From: Undaria pinnatifida
Taxonomy: Eukaryota > Sar > Phaeophyceae > Laminariales > Alariaceae
NCBI GenBank assembly: GCA_012845835.1
Contig: JABAKD010000012.1
Span: forward strand, 8,545,973 to 8,609,972
Direction: 5' to 3'
DNA: 64,000 nucleotides
Part shown: piece by piece, positions 32,361-43,343 of the stretch
Position numbering within the stretch: the stretch's first letter is position 1
How the letters are laid out: the number at the start of each line of letters is the position of its first letter
Made by a program: the position numbers and the translations under genes
The notes under the pieces: model-generated
What the model was told of the DNA's origin: nothing
The model's database searches: none
The model's input: only the letters and a program-made list of their open reading frames with translations

Positions 32361-33050
32361 CTTGACGAATCACCTGGGCGATTCATTGCTGCCCTGGGGC
32401 ATAACGAGCCACTCATAGAGGCGCGCAAGGGTGCAATTTGATTAAAGGGCAAAAACAGCTCGAACACGGAAGAAACGCGCCCTTTGCTCGAGAAGTCAAG
32501 ATCCTAGTCCACGCGCGGGGAGAAAGGGAAACGGGAAGCTTTGAGTTTCTTGCAGTTCGCTGTGATCCGAATGCCTCCAGGCTTTTTGGGATGACCGCCA
32601 ACGGACTCGAAGGAAAGGTCAAGACAAGCTGGATCAGACCCATCGAGAGGTACTGGATCAGGGGAGCGTTGACTTCCTTGGCCAAAACGAGGTTGCTACG
32701 ATGGGACCGGGAAGTGCCAGGCGCCCTGCCTTCCGAGACCGAATCTCAATGGCATCAAGAAGAAGGAACCAAAATCCGCGTCTCGGATTTCGAGAAAACG
32801 CCAGGATATCCGCAGCGAACGTCGCCCAATCGTGCAAGAGCCAAGGGTTCCCATTAGGGCCATGTACATGGGGCGAACGTAATGGCTCGCAGATGCGAAC
32901 CTAGGCGGGCCCAGGCGCGTAGGAATGAAACGCGCTGGTCAGAAAAGAGAGTCAAGCACTCGAGCTATTAATTGACGATCCAACAGATACCGCCGGGCAA
33001 ACTTATGCTAGATCATGGAGGGCATACTGCTACATACAGCTGTCACCCGG
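32361..33050. other. 5' continuation of the Gypsy relic or unrelated
   Basis: Open frames exist on both strands (32438-32857 plus, 32685-32413 minus) but I could not assign a motif. Confidence 0.35.
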
Positions 33051-33054
33051 TACA

Positions 33055-34270
33055 TAGTTTAAATATATTATAAAAAATGAAAATACACGCCAACTGTGAG
33101 ATCGAATATTTTGCCGAAACTCATCTTTGCAACCTGTGTGTGATACTCCGATCGCTCGTATAACGGGTTGTGTGTCCTCATTAAGGATATGGGTCGGCGA
33201 CTTCCCTTGCAACTACAGTGCAGCTATCAGGGTCAACAGGGTGATGTTAGTCAGTCGGTGCGCGGAAACTATTAAACCCGTTTCTGAGGGGGACAAAATC
33301 TGACGGCTGTGGAAGGAAATGCATCCGTTCATCAAGTGAATCCTGTAATTATAAGAAAGAGATACGAATTGCCAAATACAACAGGCGAGGTGATGTGGTC
33401 ATGCAATGTCACCGCCATTGAGCACATATATTATAAAAATGAAAACACACTCCAGCTGTGAGATCGAATATTTGGTCGAAACTCATATTTGCAAGCTGTG
33501 TGTGATACTCCGATCGCGCGTATTACGAGTTGTGGGTCCTCATTAAGGATATGGGTCGGCGACTCCCCTTGCAACTACAGTGTAGCTATCAGGGTCAACA
33601 GGGTGATGTTAGGCAGTCTGTGCACGGAAACTATTAAACCCGTTTCTGAAGGGGACAAAATCTGACGGCTGTGGAAGGAAATGCATCAGTTTATCAAGTC
33701 AATCCTGTAAGTCGAATATCCGGTGAGGGGAGGGCGGAGTTTTGAAGGACGTGGGGGCCTGATTTTGATCAAAAGGGGTGCGGGAGGGGGGGAGGGGGGG
33801 GAGGGGACGGGTGGGGCAGGTCAATTTGTGCGTGGAAACTGTAAATATTTCTTGTGGGGGAGGGGGGGGGAATGTGGCGGGGGGGGCCGGGGGCGGGGGG
33901 GGAGGGCTTTAGGTCGCATATATGTAGGGGTTTGTTATACGCGTGGTGCTAGATCTAGGCGTGGTGCAGGTGGTGGGGAAGGAGGGGGCGTTGGGGGCGG
34001 GGGTGGGTGGGAATTGCAGCAGCGGCATGGACGGCTCTGAAACGATAACGAGGCGATATCCAGGGCGTGGAAGTGTTTATTACTCTGGCGGATTTCGAAA
34101 GTAGGTGGGGCGTTTAAGCAAGAAGCGAGGGGACAAAAAAGGCGGGGGGGGCGGGGGGGGGAAGGGCTTTCAAGAGGTTTAGGTCACATATAATATTTAA
34201 ATCAAGGATTTGGTCGACACTGATGTTCGCAACATTGTGTGTGATCCTCCGATCGCGCGTATTAATCATA
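33055..34270 (+). repeat. Modular G-tract repeat, block 3
   Basis: Two head segments (33065-33345 and 33430-33720), separated by a fragment of the 2408-2603 repeat (33364-33428), precede modules ending in G-runs (33785-33805, 33860-33905, 34143-34162). A further head fragment lies at 34195-34320. Non-coding. Confidence 0.85.
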
Positions 34271-34320
34271 TATGTAGGGGCTTGCTATACGCGTGGTGCT
34301 GGGTCTAGGCGATCGTGCGG

Positions 34321-35330
34321 GGTGTGGGGAAGGAGGGGGCGTTGGAGGGGGGGGGGGGGGATGAATGAAAGCTACGTCATGGATGGATATATGTCACATG
34401 TTCATATCATGACAGATCATGCAGATCCCAACTGGAAAACAAGTAATATGTGCAGATGGTGCAGATCATTCAGATGTCACGTAGGAAACATGACATTCTT
34501 CAGATAATAATACCGATCATACACAGCTCCCACCCGGGCAATCAGTTGCAAAATGTGCGAGAAATAACTACCGGGGTATTATTTGTAGTAGATCGTACGC
34601 CATGCGCACCCACCCGGCGAACATTTGCGAGACCATGCAGATCTCGCACGGGCGTCCTATTAATAAATCATTCGGATCATACAGATGAGGAGTCAGAAGT
34701 CTTATACCCTATCAAAACTTTCTAATAGATCGAGGGGTGTGACATGTAATGTTGCGTTGCTTGTCTTGATGTGAGGAGGATACAGCGCAGTATATGCCTC
34801 TTCGGAACGATAACTGTTGTCACACGCCACGTCGTAATCATACACAAAAAAAAGAATGTGTGTATTTTTTTTTTTCGGCCCCTCGCGGGGGGGGTAGTTT
34901 GGTGTATATCGTATGCCATCCCAGTCCGCGGGCGCCCTCCGATAGATTATGAAATAAATAGAGCCATCCCACGGTAGGGTATGGGTGCAGCAACAGAAAG
35001 TCCCTGAGCTCCTTCCACAGGAACTCAATATCTCACCCACCCGCAAAATGACTCCTAAGGCATTCGTTCGCGCAACCCGACCAAGCTTCTATGACGTAGT
35101 GCTAAAAAACAATGTAATCGTCAAAATACTTCATTGACCGGCAGTTCTTCACATGTCGAACTCAATCGCCCAGAGACTTTTTGGCGCAAAAAGTGCAACC
35201 CCTACATGGGATGACTCAATGCTAAATGGGAATTGGGGATGATATGATGTGACTCGAGTTGTGTGACTCACTTTTTTTCGGAGACAACGTCACTTCGTAA
35301 TCTGTGACATCATAGTGTATGCTCGTCTAT
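34321..35330. other. AT-rich stretch with a degenerate CAGATCAT repeat
   Basis: Words like GCAGATC, CAGATCAT and CAGATG recur irregularly between 34405 and 34690. A G-run follows block 3 at 34348-34359. No gene supported. Confidence 0.5.
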
Positions 35331-35366
35331 CAATAGTAGTAGTAGTAGTAGTAGTAACAGTACATA

Positions 35367-35547
35367 CAGTAGGTGGCCCTATTAAGTGCGGGTATATGTG
35401 TCACGAAAATTTACCCGCACTATACCGGGCACCCGCACTATATAAAAACCGGCCACTATAGAAGGGTCTATATTGTGCCAAAAGATTTCACCCGCACAAT
35501 ATCGGACACCCGCACTATATGACCCGCACTATATAGGGCCACCTACT

Positions 35548-35548
<1 letters not shown>
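35367..35548. mobile_element. MITE copy 1, CAGT termini
   Basis: Starts CAGTAGGTGGCCCTAT and ends ATAGGGCCACCTACTG, with further inverted copies of CCCGCACTATA inside. TA directly flanks both ends (35365-35366 and 35549-35550). CAGT termini with TA duplication are typical of Tc1/mariner-type elements. 182 bp, no coding capacity. Confidence 0.85.
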
Positions 35549-35581
<33 letters not shown>

Positions 35582-35631
35582 AAGTAGTAGTAGTAGCAGC
35601 AGCGGCAGTAGTAGTAGTAGTAGTACTGTAA

Positions 35632-35797
35632 CAGTAGGTGGCCCTATATAGTGCAGGTATGTGTCACGAAAATTTACCCGCACTATACTGGGCACCCGCA
35701 CTATATAAAAACCGGCCACTATAGAGGGGTCTATATTGTGCCAAACGATTTCACCCGCACAATATCGGACACCCGCACTATATAGGACCATCTACTG
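35632..35797. mobile_element. MITE copy 2, CAGT termini
   Basis: 166 bp, closely similar to copy 1 (shared ACGAAAATTTACCCGCAC, TATAAAAACCGGCCACTATA), lacking one internal CCCGCACTATATGA repeat. Ends CAGTAGGTGG...CCATCTACTG. Confidence 0.85.
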
Positions 35798-35830
35798 TAG
35801 TAGTACAGTAGTAGTGGTAGCAGTAGTAGT

Positions 35831-36292
35831 TGATATGCAGGTGGTAATGGATAAATAATGGGTTTCCACCGCAAGAAGATATCAGATGATAATAATGTAT
35901 TCGGTCACACAGCTGGAGCAGCAGTCAGTTCACTGCATTGAAACAGGGCAAGTATTCACACTCTGTACTTGTAAAAGTATGTGCCTGGAGTAGTACTGCT
36001 GTGCTGAGAGTACCGGTAGAGGGGCCCCGGGTGTCACAAAAATATTCCTGGATCAACTAAACACCACAACAACCAATAATAATAATGAAAAGTAGTGATG
36101 GTTGTGTTCAAATTAATGCTGAACCCACAAAATGCGCGATGAAATGAAAGCAACTACTACTACCGAGGGGGAGAAGGGAAGACACCTGTGACCACGTAGA
36201 TAGTACCGGTATGATTAAGGCTCTTGTCCAGAAGGTCGCTGTGAAGGTAAAACCTCTCACCTCTCACCTCAGCACCTCACATCGGGAGTTAA
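35831..36292. other. Non-genic stretch
   Basis: 36170-36245 resembles the family S2 SINE body (GACACCTGTGACCACG, CTTGTCCAGAAG). The rest is unrecognised. Confidence 0.5.
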
Positions 36293-36744
36293 TGTTGTAA
36301 TGCTTAGTTTGGGTAAGCTACTCGTATCGGTTAACCTTTTGCAAGTAGTCAAACGGACTAATACCCCACTAATTCCTCAACAAATAAATGGCGTCGTCGG
36401 CAGGACCATGGGTTTTTCGGGTCGTGGGTTCGATCCCTACCATCCACAATAATAAACTTTTTAGATTTTTCCCATGTCGAACTTGAAAAATACTCTCCCT
36501 GGTACCCCAGGGAATGAAAGGGCTTGGATAAATGATAGGTCTGCCCGTCGTTGTTGTTGTTGTTGTTTTCTCACATTAACTCTTGTCAAAAATCTAGAGT
36601 CCGTGGTCACACAAAGAAAAGTGCTGGAGCCCTAGGACGTATATCCGGCCGACCTACTATCCCGCCGTTTCAGGGGGGGGAGGAGAGTGTTATAAGGCTT
36701 AGTTTGGGTAAGCTTTTTTGCAAGTGGTCAAACGGACTAATACC
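36293..36744 (+). mobile_element. TRIM copy 2, with an internal insertion and truncated 3' LTR
   Basis: 5' LTR 36293-36382 (90 bp, with an extra CTCGT), TGGCGTCGTCGG at 36389, interior as in copy 1, polypurine tract about 36672-36687, and a 3' LTR from 36688 that lacks an internal segment and stops near 36744. About 36550-36640 is an insertion (GTT run followed by a repeat D fragment) absent from copy 1. Confidence 0.85.
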
Positions 36745-37182
36745 GAAACTGTTGAGAGGGAAAAAGATTTTGCAAACAGGAACAATCAATCGTGTGTTGT
36801 TGGTAGCTCTTCTTGTCGTATGCCTAGTCTACTCGTATACAAGTAGTCTATTAATAATAGACTGTACATCTATCGTTACGGTTGTTGTATGTATCGCACA
36901 CATCGGTCGGTAAAGAAAGGTAACAATAATAGCCCATCACGGTCGCGTCCATCGAAGCGCCGGAGTGAGGGGGTGAGGATTACCGATTACTCCAGGGAGG
37001 CCTCATCGTCCGAACAGCTTCAACCCCGTACTTGTACGTATTGTACGCTCATTAAACATCATCACGAATGAGTCAACGAAAAAGAATGTACAGCAGTACA
37101 TGAGACAAACCAAAAATGTCAGATATCACAGAGTACGAGTAGGGATTGTTATTTTGTGCCAAAAAAGTAGTGGTAGTATAGC

Positions 37183-37213
<31 letters not shown>

Positions 37214-37431
37214 CACTACATTTTTTTTTTTTTTTTTTTTTATCCTCCGGCGGATGAGGAAAAATAAAGCTTTTTTAGCTCACCACACTTCCGCGTATTT
37301 TCATACGCGTCGTGTGTCGATTTAACTCAGTTGCTTTCGCAGCCCAACGCTAGCTGGCGCACCCTTCGAGTCCCATTGTAGGTATAGCGTAAGCTGTCCC
37401 TATCAGTGGTCTTCGTTACAACCCCGGCATA

Positions 37432-37474
<43 letters not shown>

Positions 37475-38176
37475 AGGTAACTATGTTGTACCATTCGGTA
37501 ATAGGCTAATCTGAGAACACAACAAACTACATAATACGCTGCTGTAGTACCCATACGGTATTGGCCGACAGCAAGCAGCTGCCCTATCCCCCAGGCTCTG
37601 CTGATACCCATCTTGCGACAAAACGGGGGTCCCAGCGTTGTCGGCGTCCCAGCAGCCGAGAATGGGATTCAAACCAGCATGCCAGTTCTCAAACAGCAGT
37701 ATTTTCGTCGATTTTTCGTGTTTTCCATACCACGCTACTTCGTACCAGTTAGTTCGAGTATTTTTCATGCCGCTTTTATACACTCGGGGTTCCTCTATAG
37801 AACTGACTGATTAGTGCTGGTTTCCCGCTATAGTGCTCACGAAGTCCCTTGGCGCAGACGGGAAGAAAGAAAAATATGAGTTCATGGACTAGAACTATCA
37901 ATAGTGCCGGTTTGCGATATAAATGCTGGCATTTCCGGCTGGCAATATCGGCATTATAGATGGACCACCACTTGTATGCTAAAAAAGAACAGACTTCTCC
38001 TGCTGTTTTTCCGACAGAAAATCATTCCATGACTTTCTGCGACTGAAAGACTGAAATATAAGATCATGGTCGCCAGTGGTCGTTACAGAACCCACCATGG
38101 ACACACGAAAAGCAGAGAGTCTCCTACTTGCATACTAAAGTAAAGTAATATACGCAGGTTTTTAGGTCCCGCCGTG
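36745..38176. other. Region upstream of the HAD-like gene; TAC microsatellites and one retroposon
   Basis: TAC-type runs at 37172-37218 and 37428-37474. No promoter element could be identified with confidence. 36889-37071 encodes a short Ser/Arg-rich frame (SPSRSRPSKRRS) of unknown meaning. Confidence 0.45.
37221..37357 (-). mobile_element. Short poly(A) retroposon, family C
   Basis: Nearly consensus minus-strand copy with a ~22-nt poly(A) tail (T-run on this strand), inserted beside the TAC microsatellite. Confidence 0.9.
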
Positions 38177-38464
38177 ATGAAAAAGGTTTGGTTCCGTTCA
38201 TCACCAAAAAACATCACAACAGGGAAAACGTTCGGCCCAAGCATCACACAGCAGTCACGCCACCGCACCACAGCAGCAGCAGCCACCTCAGCCACGCCTA
38301 CCGCACCCACAGCTGCCGGCGGCGTTCTTCCGCGACGCTTGAAGTGGGCTCAACCGCTCAACCGGCACGGCATCAAGCAACCGCAAGGACCTCAAATCCT
38401 CCTTGGATTTTCGTCTGTGCCCATTTCCCAGGGAATCCTTTCGCTCTTGTTGCAAGAGTATTAG
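38177..38464 (+). other. 95-aa open frame directly upstream of the HAD-like first exon
   Basis: ATG at 38177 to TAG at 38462-38464, Thr/Ala/Pro-rich in the middle. It is out of frame with the HAD exon, so it may be an upstream ORF in the 5' leader or chance. No family recognised. Confidence 0.25.
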
Positions 38465-38525
38465 CATAGCCCCACAGCAGCAACAGTATAACCTACACGT
38501 CCGTGTCACGGCGACCAGGCTGGAG

Positions 38526-38878
38526 ATGTGCGATTCGCTATGGTGCCCGCTGCCTGCACCGCTGCCGCACTCCAAGATCGACGAGAACAACTCATCCTAT
38601 CTGCGGCAGGGCATGTTGGTACCCGTATCCTCCTCATCTTCTCCCTCCGCTGTCGTGGCTGAGGTGCCTTCGCGCAGTGGTGGGTCGGCGAAAGACGTAA
38701 GCAAGTCGTCCTCGAGCTCCGGGCCCGGAGAACAAAAAATTGAACCACTCATCGTGTTCGATTGGGATGACACCATACTCACGTCTTCATGGATCCAGGT
38801 TAACGAGCTGCTGCAGGCCGGCTCCTACGACGACCTACCAGTGGAGGCGAAACGGGATCTGGCGCACTTGGAGCGGAG
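38526..38878 (+). CDS. HAD-like gene, exon with motif I
   Basis: ATG at 38526; DWDDT at 38760-38774. The donor GCGGAG|GTGCGA at 38879 is phase 2. An unspliced frame would run on to 38969 but loses family similarity right after the donor, which supports splicing there. Confidence 0.85.
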
Positions 38879-41800
38879 GTGCGAGAAAGTTTGTTGGTGT
38901 TGCAGGTTTCAAGGCAGTGGTTCTTACTTGCTCGGCGAGGCAAAAAGTAACCACCCTTCTATAATCTAATACTAACACAGCTTCTGTGTTGTACCGTACG
39001 ACGAGATGGTAGGGTCGCGACGGCTGCTTGGCTTAGGCATTTTATCGGCGGCTAGATCGCTCGCGTGCTTCTCCTTGGCTTAGATCAGGATCCAAGCCCC
39101 ACTGCTGTGACGAGCATAAAAGGTGCGCAATGTGCGGTATGTGTTTCCTCTCGGGAAGAGAGAGGATCGCAACTAAGCGGATGGCGGGTGTGGAGATGTG
39201 GTTTTTCTCTGACTGCTGCTTGATGTCGAGAATGCGGACAGATTTGCCCCTCTTTGTTAAGATGTTGAGATACAAATAAACTCACATACAACGCGTACCA
39301 CTCTCATTATTCGATATCATGCCACCAAACTGAGAAGAATCGTTCCATGATGAGAGATCCTCGAGGCCACTTGATCTAATCGTAGCACCACGAAACGATA
39401 TGTATTGTACCCCGGGAGACTGCGCAAGCACGGGTCTCGCTCATGCATGCCCCCTTTCCTCCCAGTAGCGCGCGGAACTGAAGCCAATCTAGAATGGCAG
39501 AATCTTCCACGGAATTGGCTGAGTTACTTGGTACAAGTACAAACAAGGGTTTGTATCGCATACCAAGTATGCTACGTGGTACACTCGTACGGTGTGATGG
39601 TGTGCTTTTCACCGTCTTTTCTTGGCCATGACCAGTGCGAACGTATACACACGAACCACACTACTTTATCTGGTAGTATGGTACTGGTGACTGCTGAGTT
39701 AACGATTTCGCAGCGGTGAAGCATGAACCTGATGATCTGATATATACACTCCTTTGATTGTTGCATTACAGCGCTTCTCTAGACGTGTTCTCGATCGGGC
39801 GAGAGCTGTAAGCCTTATCATGGTTTTTTCTTCTTTTCAAATTTTGACGACGCGGAGCTGCACCCTAAAAGGTTCATGCGGGGGGGGCGAGGCAAGCAAA
39901 GAGCGCCCCAGCCAGCCGCAGCTACGAGCTTCGGTAGCTTCGGTAGCAGTTTGCCCTTGGCTTCCTGAGAGACGAGCAGCGGGAAATTGCCTTCCTCTCA
40001 AGATCCATGTTTCTTCACCAATTGCTTCAGCCGCCGCCCTGCGAAAATAGGCCTCCTGAACTTTTCGTCGTGGGCGTCGAGCGGGCATCATACCCGGTAT
40101 CATGATAACTATTACGAGGCATTAGCTTACTAACCACGATTTTGAATTTCGGGGGCATCCTTCGCAAGAGATTTTTTACCTTTTAATTACAATTAGACTA
40201 CGGGTACGAAAATACCACGAAAATGAACATGCAAAATGTCTGGAAAATATCACACTTGGAGTTGTAGCGACGGAACAGGGCGAGGATGATGTCTGCTGCT
40301 GGTGCTGACGATGGGGTGACAGGACACAGCGCGATTTCTTCAGAAGAATGCATTAGAAAGTGTTTCCTCCGTTTGTTTCTCAACTGCCACGTAAACTTGT
40401 GGGGAGACAGAAACGATCAACAACTTGGTGTTCAAATTTAATCCCACCTGGCAATTTTTGAGCTGAAAGGGTTAGGTTTGTTGTAGAAAGAAGCGAAATA
40501 TCAGCCGCCGAGCCCATCTAAACATGAACAAATCAGGCAGCGAGTCTTTGTGTTCGGCATAATAAAGAACGGGTACTCGTATCACGCTTCGCTTTTTTCG
40601 CCCTCTTCCTTTTTTAAAGCTCTCTTCGTTAGCAACACAGCATTAGTCTTCGTACGTACGTGCATCCATGTACCAGGTTTGTTTTCTATCCATAAAAATC
40701 ACAGCTCGACGCGGTTCATATTTACTCGTATACTCGTAGGGTTTTTCTCTTTCGGATAGCGTTCTGCTTTTGCTGCGGTTGTGCGGCGGTGGTGGCGTTG
40801 TTGTTGCAGAACAACAGCATCAGTGGACAAAACATGGCATGCAACAAGGGGTTCTGGCATATGCGCATTATGCCAGGTATATATATGCGCATGCGCATGC
40901 ACTAGACAAAATGCATACCAGGTACATCCAGTGACGTCTGCTTGTGTATTACTTGTACACATTTTGTGGGAATGCATGGCAGCAAGACGCAGCGGCCATA
41001 TGAACGGTACAAGCTCGGTGTACGTCAGTAGTATCATAAATAGTCAACGACGACGTTTTTTCTACCCCGCTCAGGAGAAGAAAATTCGCGCGAAGAGAAG
41101 AAAGTTAGCGTAAAAAAAGACGTCGAAGGACGACAACACCCACCGGAAAAACAAAACAACTACTTTCCAAAAAGGCTACAGGTACTGCGGGCTGAGATGG
41201 TCCTGGATCACCGATAGATGCGTATACCCTTGACGAGGGACACCCTTGACGAGGGATGTGGAGGTAAAGAGTTTACAAAAAAACGACCGATGCACATCCC
41301 TTTGCTTGCACAGCTGGAGTGGTCGAGCATCGACCACTTTTTGCTATACTAATATTAATAGGTGGAAAACATTAATGTCAACATTTTGTTGTTGTGTGCT
41401 ATTATGTGACTATTCTAAACAGTAAGTTCGCTCTGCTCGACGAGCCGTTGAAAGCTAACATTTGAACATTGGTTTGTGTCAATCAGCATTTGTTTGTGTC
41501 GATCCTGATGTTGCAGCATTTTTTACAAGGTAGCGCTATTGCCTGCAACGTTTAATCATATGCAACACATATTATAAAAATATAATTACACTCCAGCTGT
41601 GAGATTGAAGATTATGCAAGCGTTGGGCTGCGAAAGCAACTGAGTTGAATCGACACACGACGCGTATGAAAATACGTGGAAGTGTGGTGAGCTAAAGCTT
41701 CATTTTTCCCCATCCGCGGGAGGATAAAAAAAAAAAAATGTCGAAACTCATCTTTGCAAGCTGTGTGTGATACTGCAATCGCGCGTATTACTGAGTGTGC

Positions 41801-43302
41801 GCCAAGGATTTAGACTAGGTCGGCGACTCCCCTTGGAACTACAGCAGTGTAGCTTGTACCATGGTCAACAGGGTGATGTTAGTCAGTCTGTGCGCGGAAA
41901 CTGTAAGACCCGTTATTGAGGGGCGTAAAATCTGGATATGCCACGAAGCAGAAAGCAGTATATTCAATTTGGTACTACTGCTGTGTAATTTTTGTTGTAT
42001 GAAGGTTTTGTTCGCAACCACAAAATTAAGATACGACATTTTTTTTTTTTTTCCACACACATTTACTTTCCAGCTTCTGCACAAGTCGTGTTCACAGGTG
42101 TCGTCCCTTTTTCCCCCCGGTTCTTGCCTTCAATTTTTATCGCGCATAGGGTTCAGCGATCCCATTGCTCGTCGATTTTTCATCGAATGTTGCTAACTCA
42201 CGCTCTCGCGCTTTCCGCAAGTCAATTTGTGCACAAGAAAAAGTCCCCACGAATTTAACTCGGGGGGAATCGAACTCACGAAACTGACCTATACCAGGCT
42301 CGAGGATAACCTGATACGCCACCGGCACCGGGGCGACCGGTAATGATTTGACACTAAACGATACTGGGGGGTGCTACCGACGGATGGATGTTTAGGATCG
42401 GATGCAAGGGGAAGCGATGATCACGCGCTAAGCCCTTGACGAGCTGGTGCCGTAGCCAACGCAGCTTCTGCCGACAAAACTCGCGATAGAAGTCATTGAA
42501 ACCAGCGGCATGTGTGAATCCTCGCTTCAGACGCTTCTACGGTCTACCATAGTGAGCAATTGTCTTCATGTGTCAGCAAATATTGTAGTATTTCATGCTT
42601 CGGCTCACTATCTGTGTCAGAAGGAGGCACTGACTGTAACGATATTCCGACTGTCAGCCAGTGATTCCTCTGCGGTGCCGTTTGGGTAGTCCAGGTTGCC
42701 TAATAAAGTGCCTGCACAATCGCTTGGCCGGCTGGGAACAACTATGGTCTTGGGATCGCCTTGACTTAGTTGCACGTCAGCGCAGAAACCTTGTACCGCA
42801 TATATGAAATATCAGGTATGCTCGTATTAAGAATGTTCGTTTTTCTAACAATATACAAAAACCAGCTAGCGTTGGGCTGCGAAAGCAACTGAGTTAAATC
42901 GACACACGACGCGTATGAAAATACGCGGAAGTGTGGTGAGCTAAAGCTTTATTTTTCCCCATCCGCCGGAGGATGAAAAAAAAAAAAAAAAAAAAAAAAT
43001 ACAAGTATATCTTGAAAACCGGAGGTGAAGTTTGCGATATACTTTTCTCCTAAAACCACCAAAAAATATTTGGTCGTAGGTAGGATTTGATCGAAAGTCG
43101 CGGTACTTTTCGTCTCTTTTTTCATTGGCCTACAACGCACCAATAATTTTACCAACACAGCTCTGCCGGTCGCCCCGGTGGCCTAGTAGTTACCCTCAAA
43201 TGCTACTAGCGTTGGTACTTATGTTCGATTCTCACCGTGGTGAGATTTTGATTTTATTTGCAAAAATGTAAACAAAAAAAATCAGCTGCTGAGAACGCCT
43301 CG

Positions 43303-43343
<41 letters not shown>

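Larger units (their letters stand above)
27480..32700 (-). mobile_element. Ty3/Gypsy-type LTR retrotransposon relic
   Basis: Minus-strand fragments lie in canonical order: reverse transcriptase (about 32.36-32.12 kb), RNase H (31.78-31.48 kb), and the region after the integrase core (28.49-27.5 kb). Frames are broken repeatedly, so nothing is functional. No LTR pair was identified. The tRNA-like palindrome array at 28.5-29.8 kb interrupts the relic and is probably a later insertion. Belonging to one element is inferred from shared strand and order. Confidence 0.6.
35333..35830. repeat. GTA/TAG microsatellite interrupted by two MITEs
   Basis: GTA-type runs at 35333-35357, 35549-35631 and 35797-35829 flank and separate two related inverted-repeat elements. 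Confidence 0.9.

Noticed and set aside
35333-35830. CRISPR-like array (repeats with spacers)
   Set aside because: The regular repeats are a GTA microsatellite and two MITEs in a eukaryotic context; no array structure.
39301-41150. Small open frames as additional HAD exons in intron 1
   Set aside because: The join of 38878 to 51120 already restores the family sequence without a gap, so no exon is expected between.
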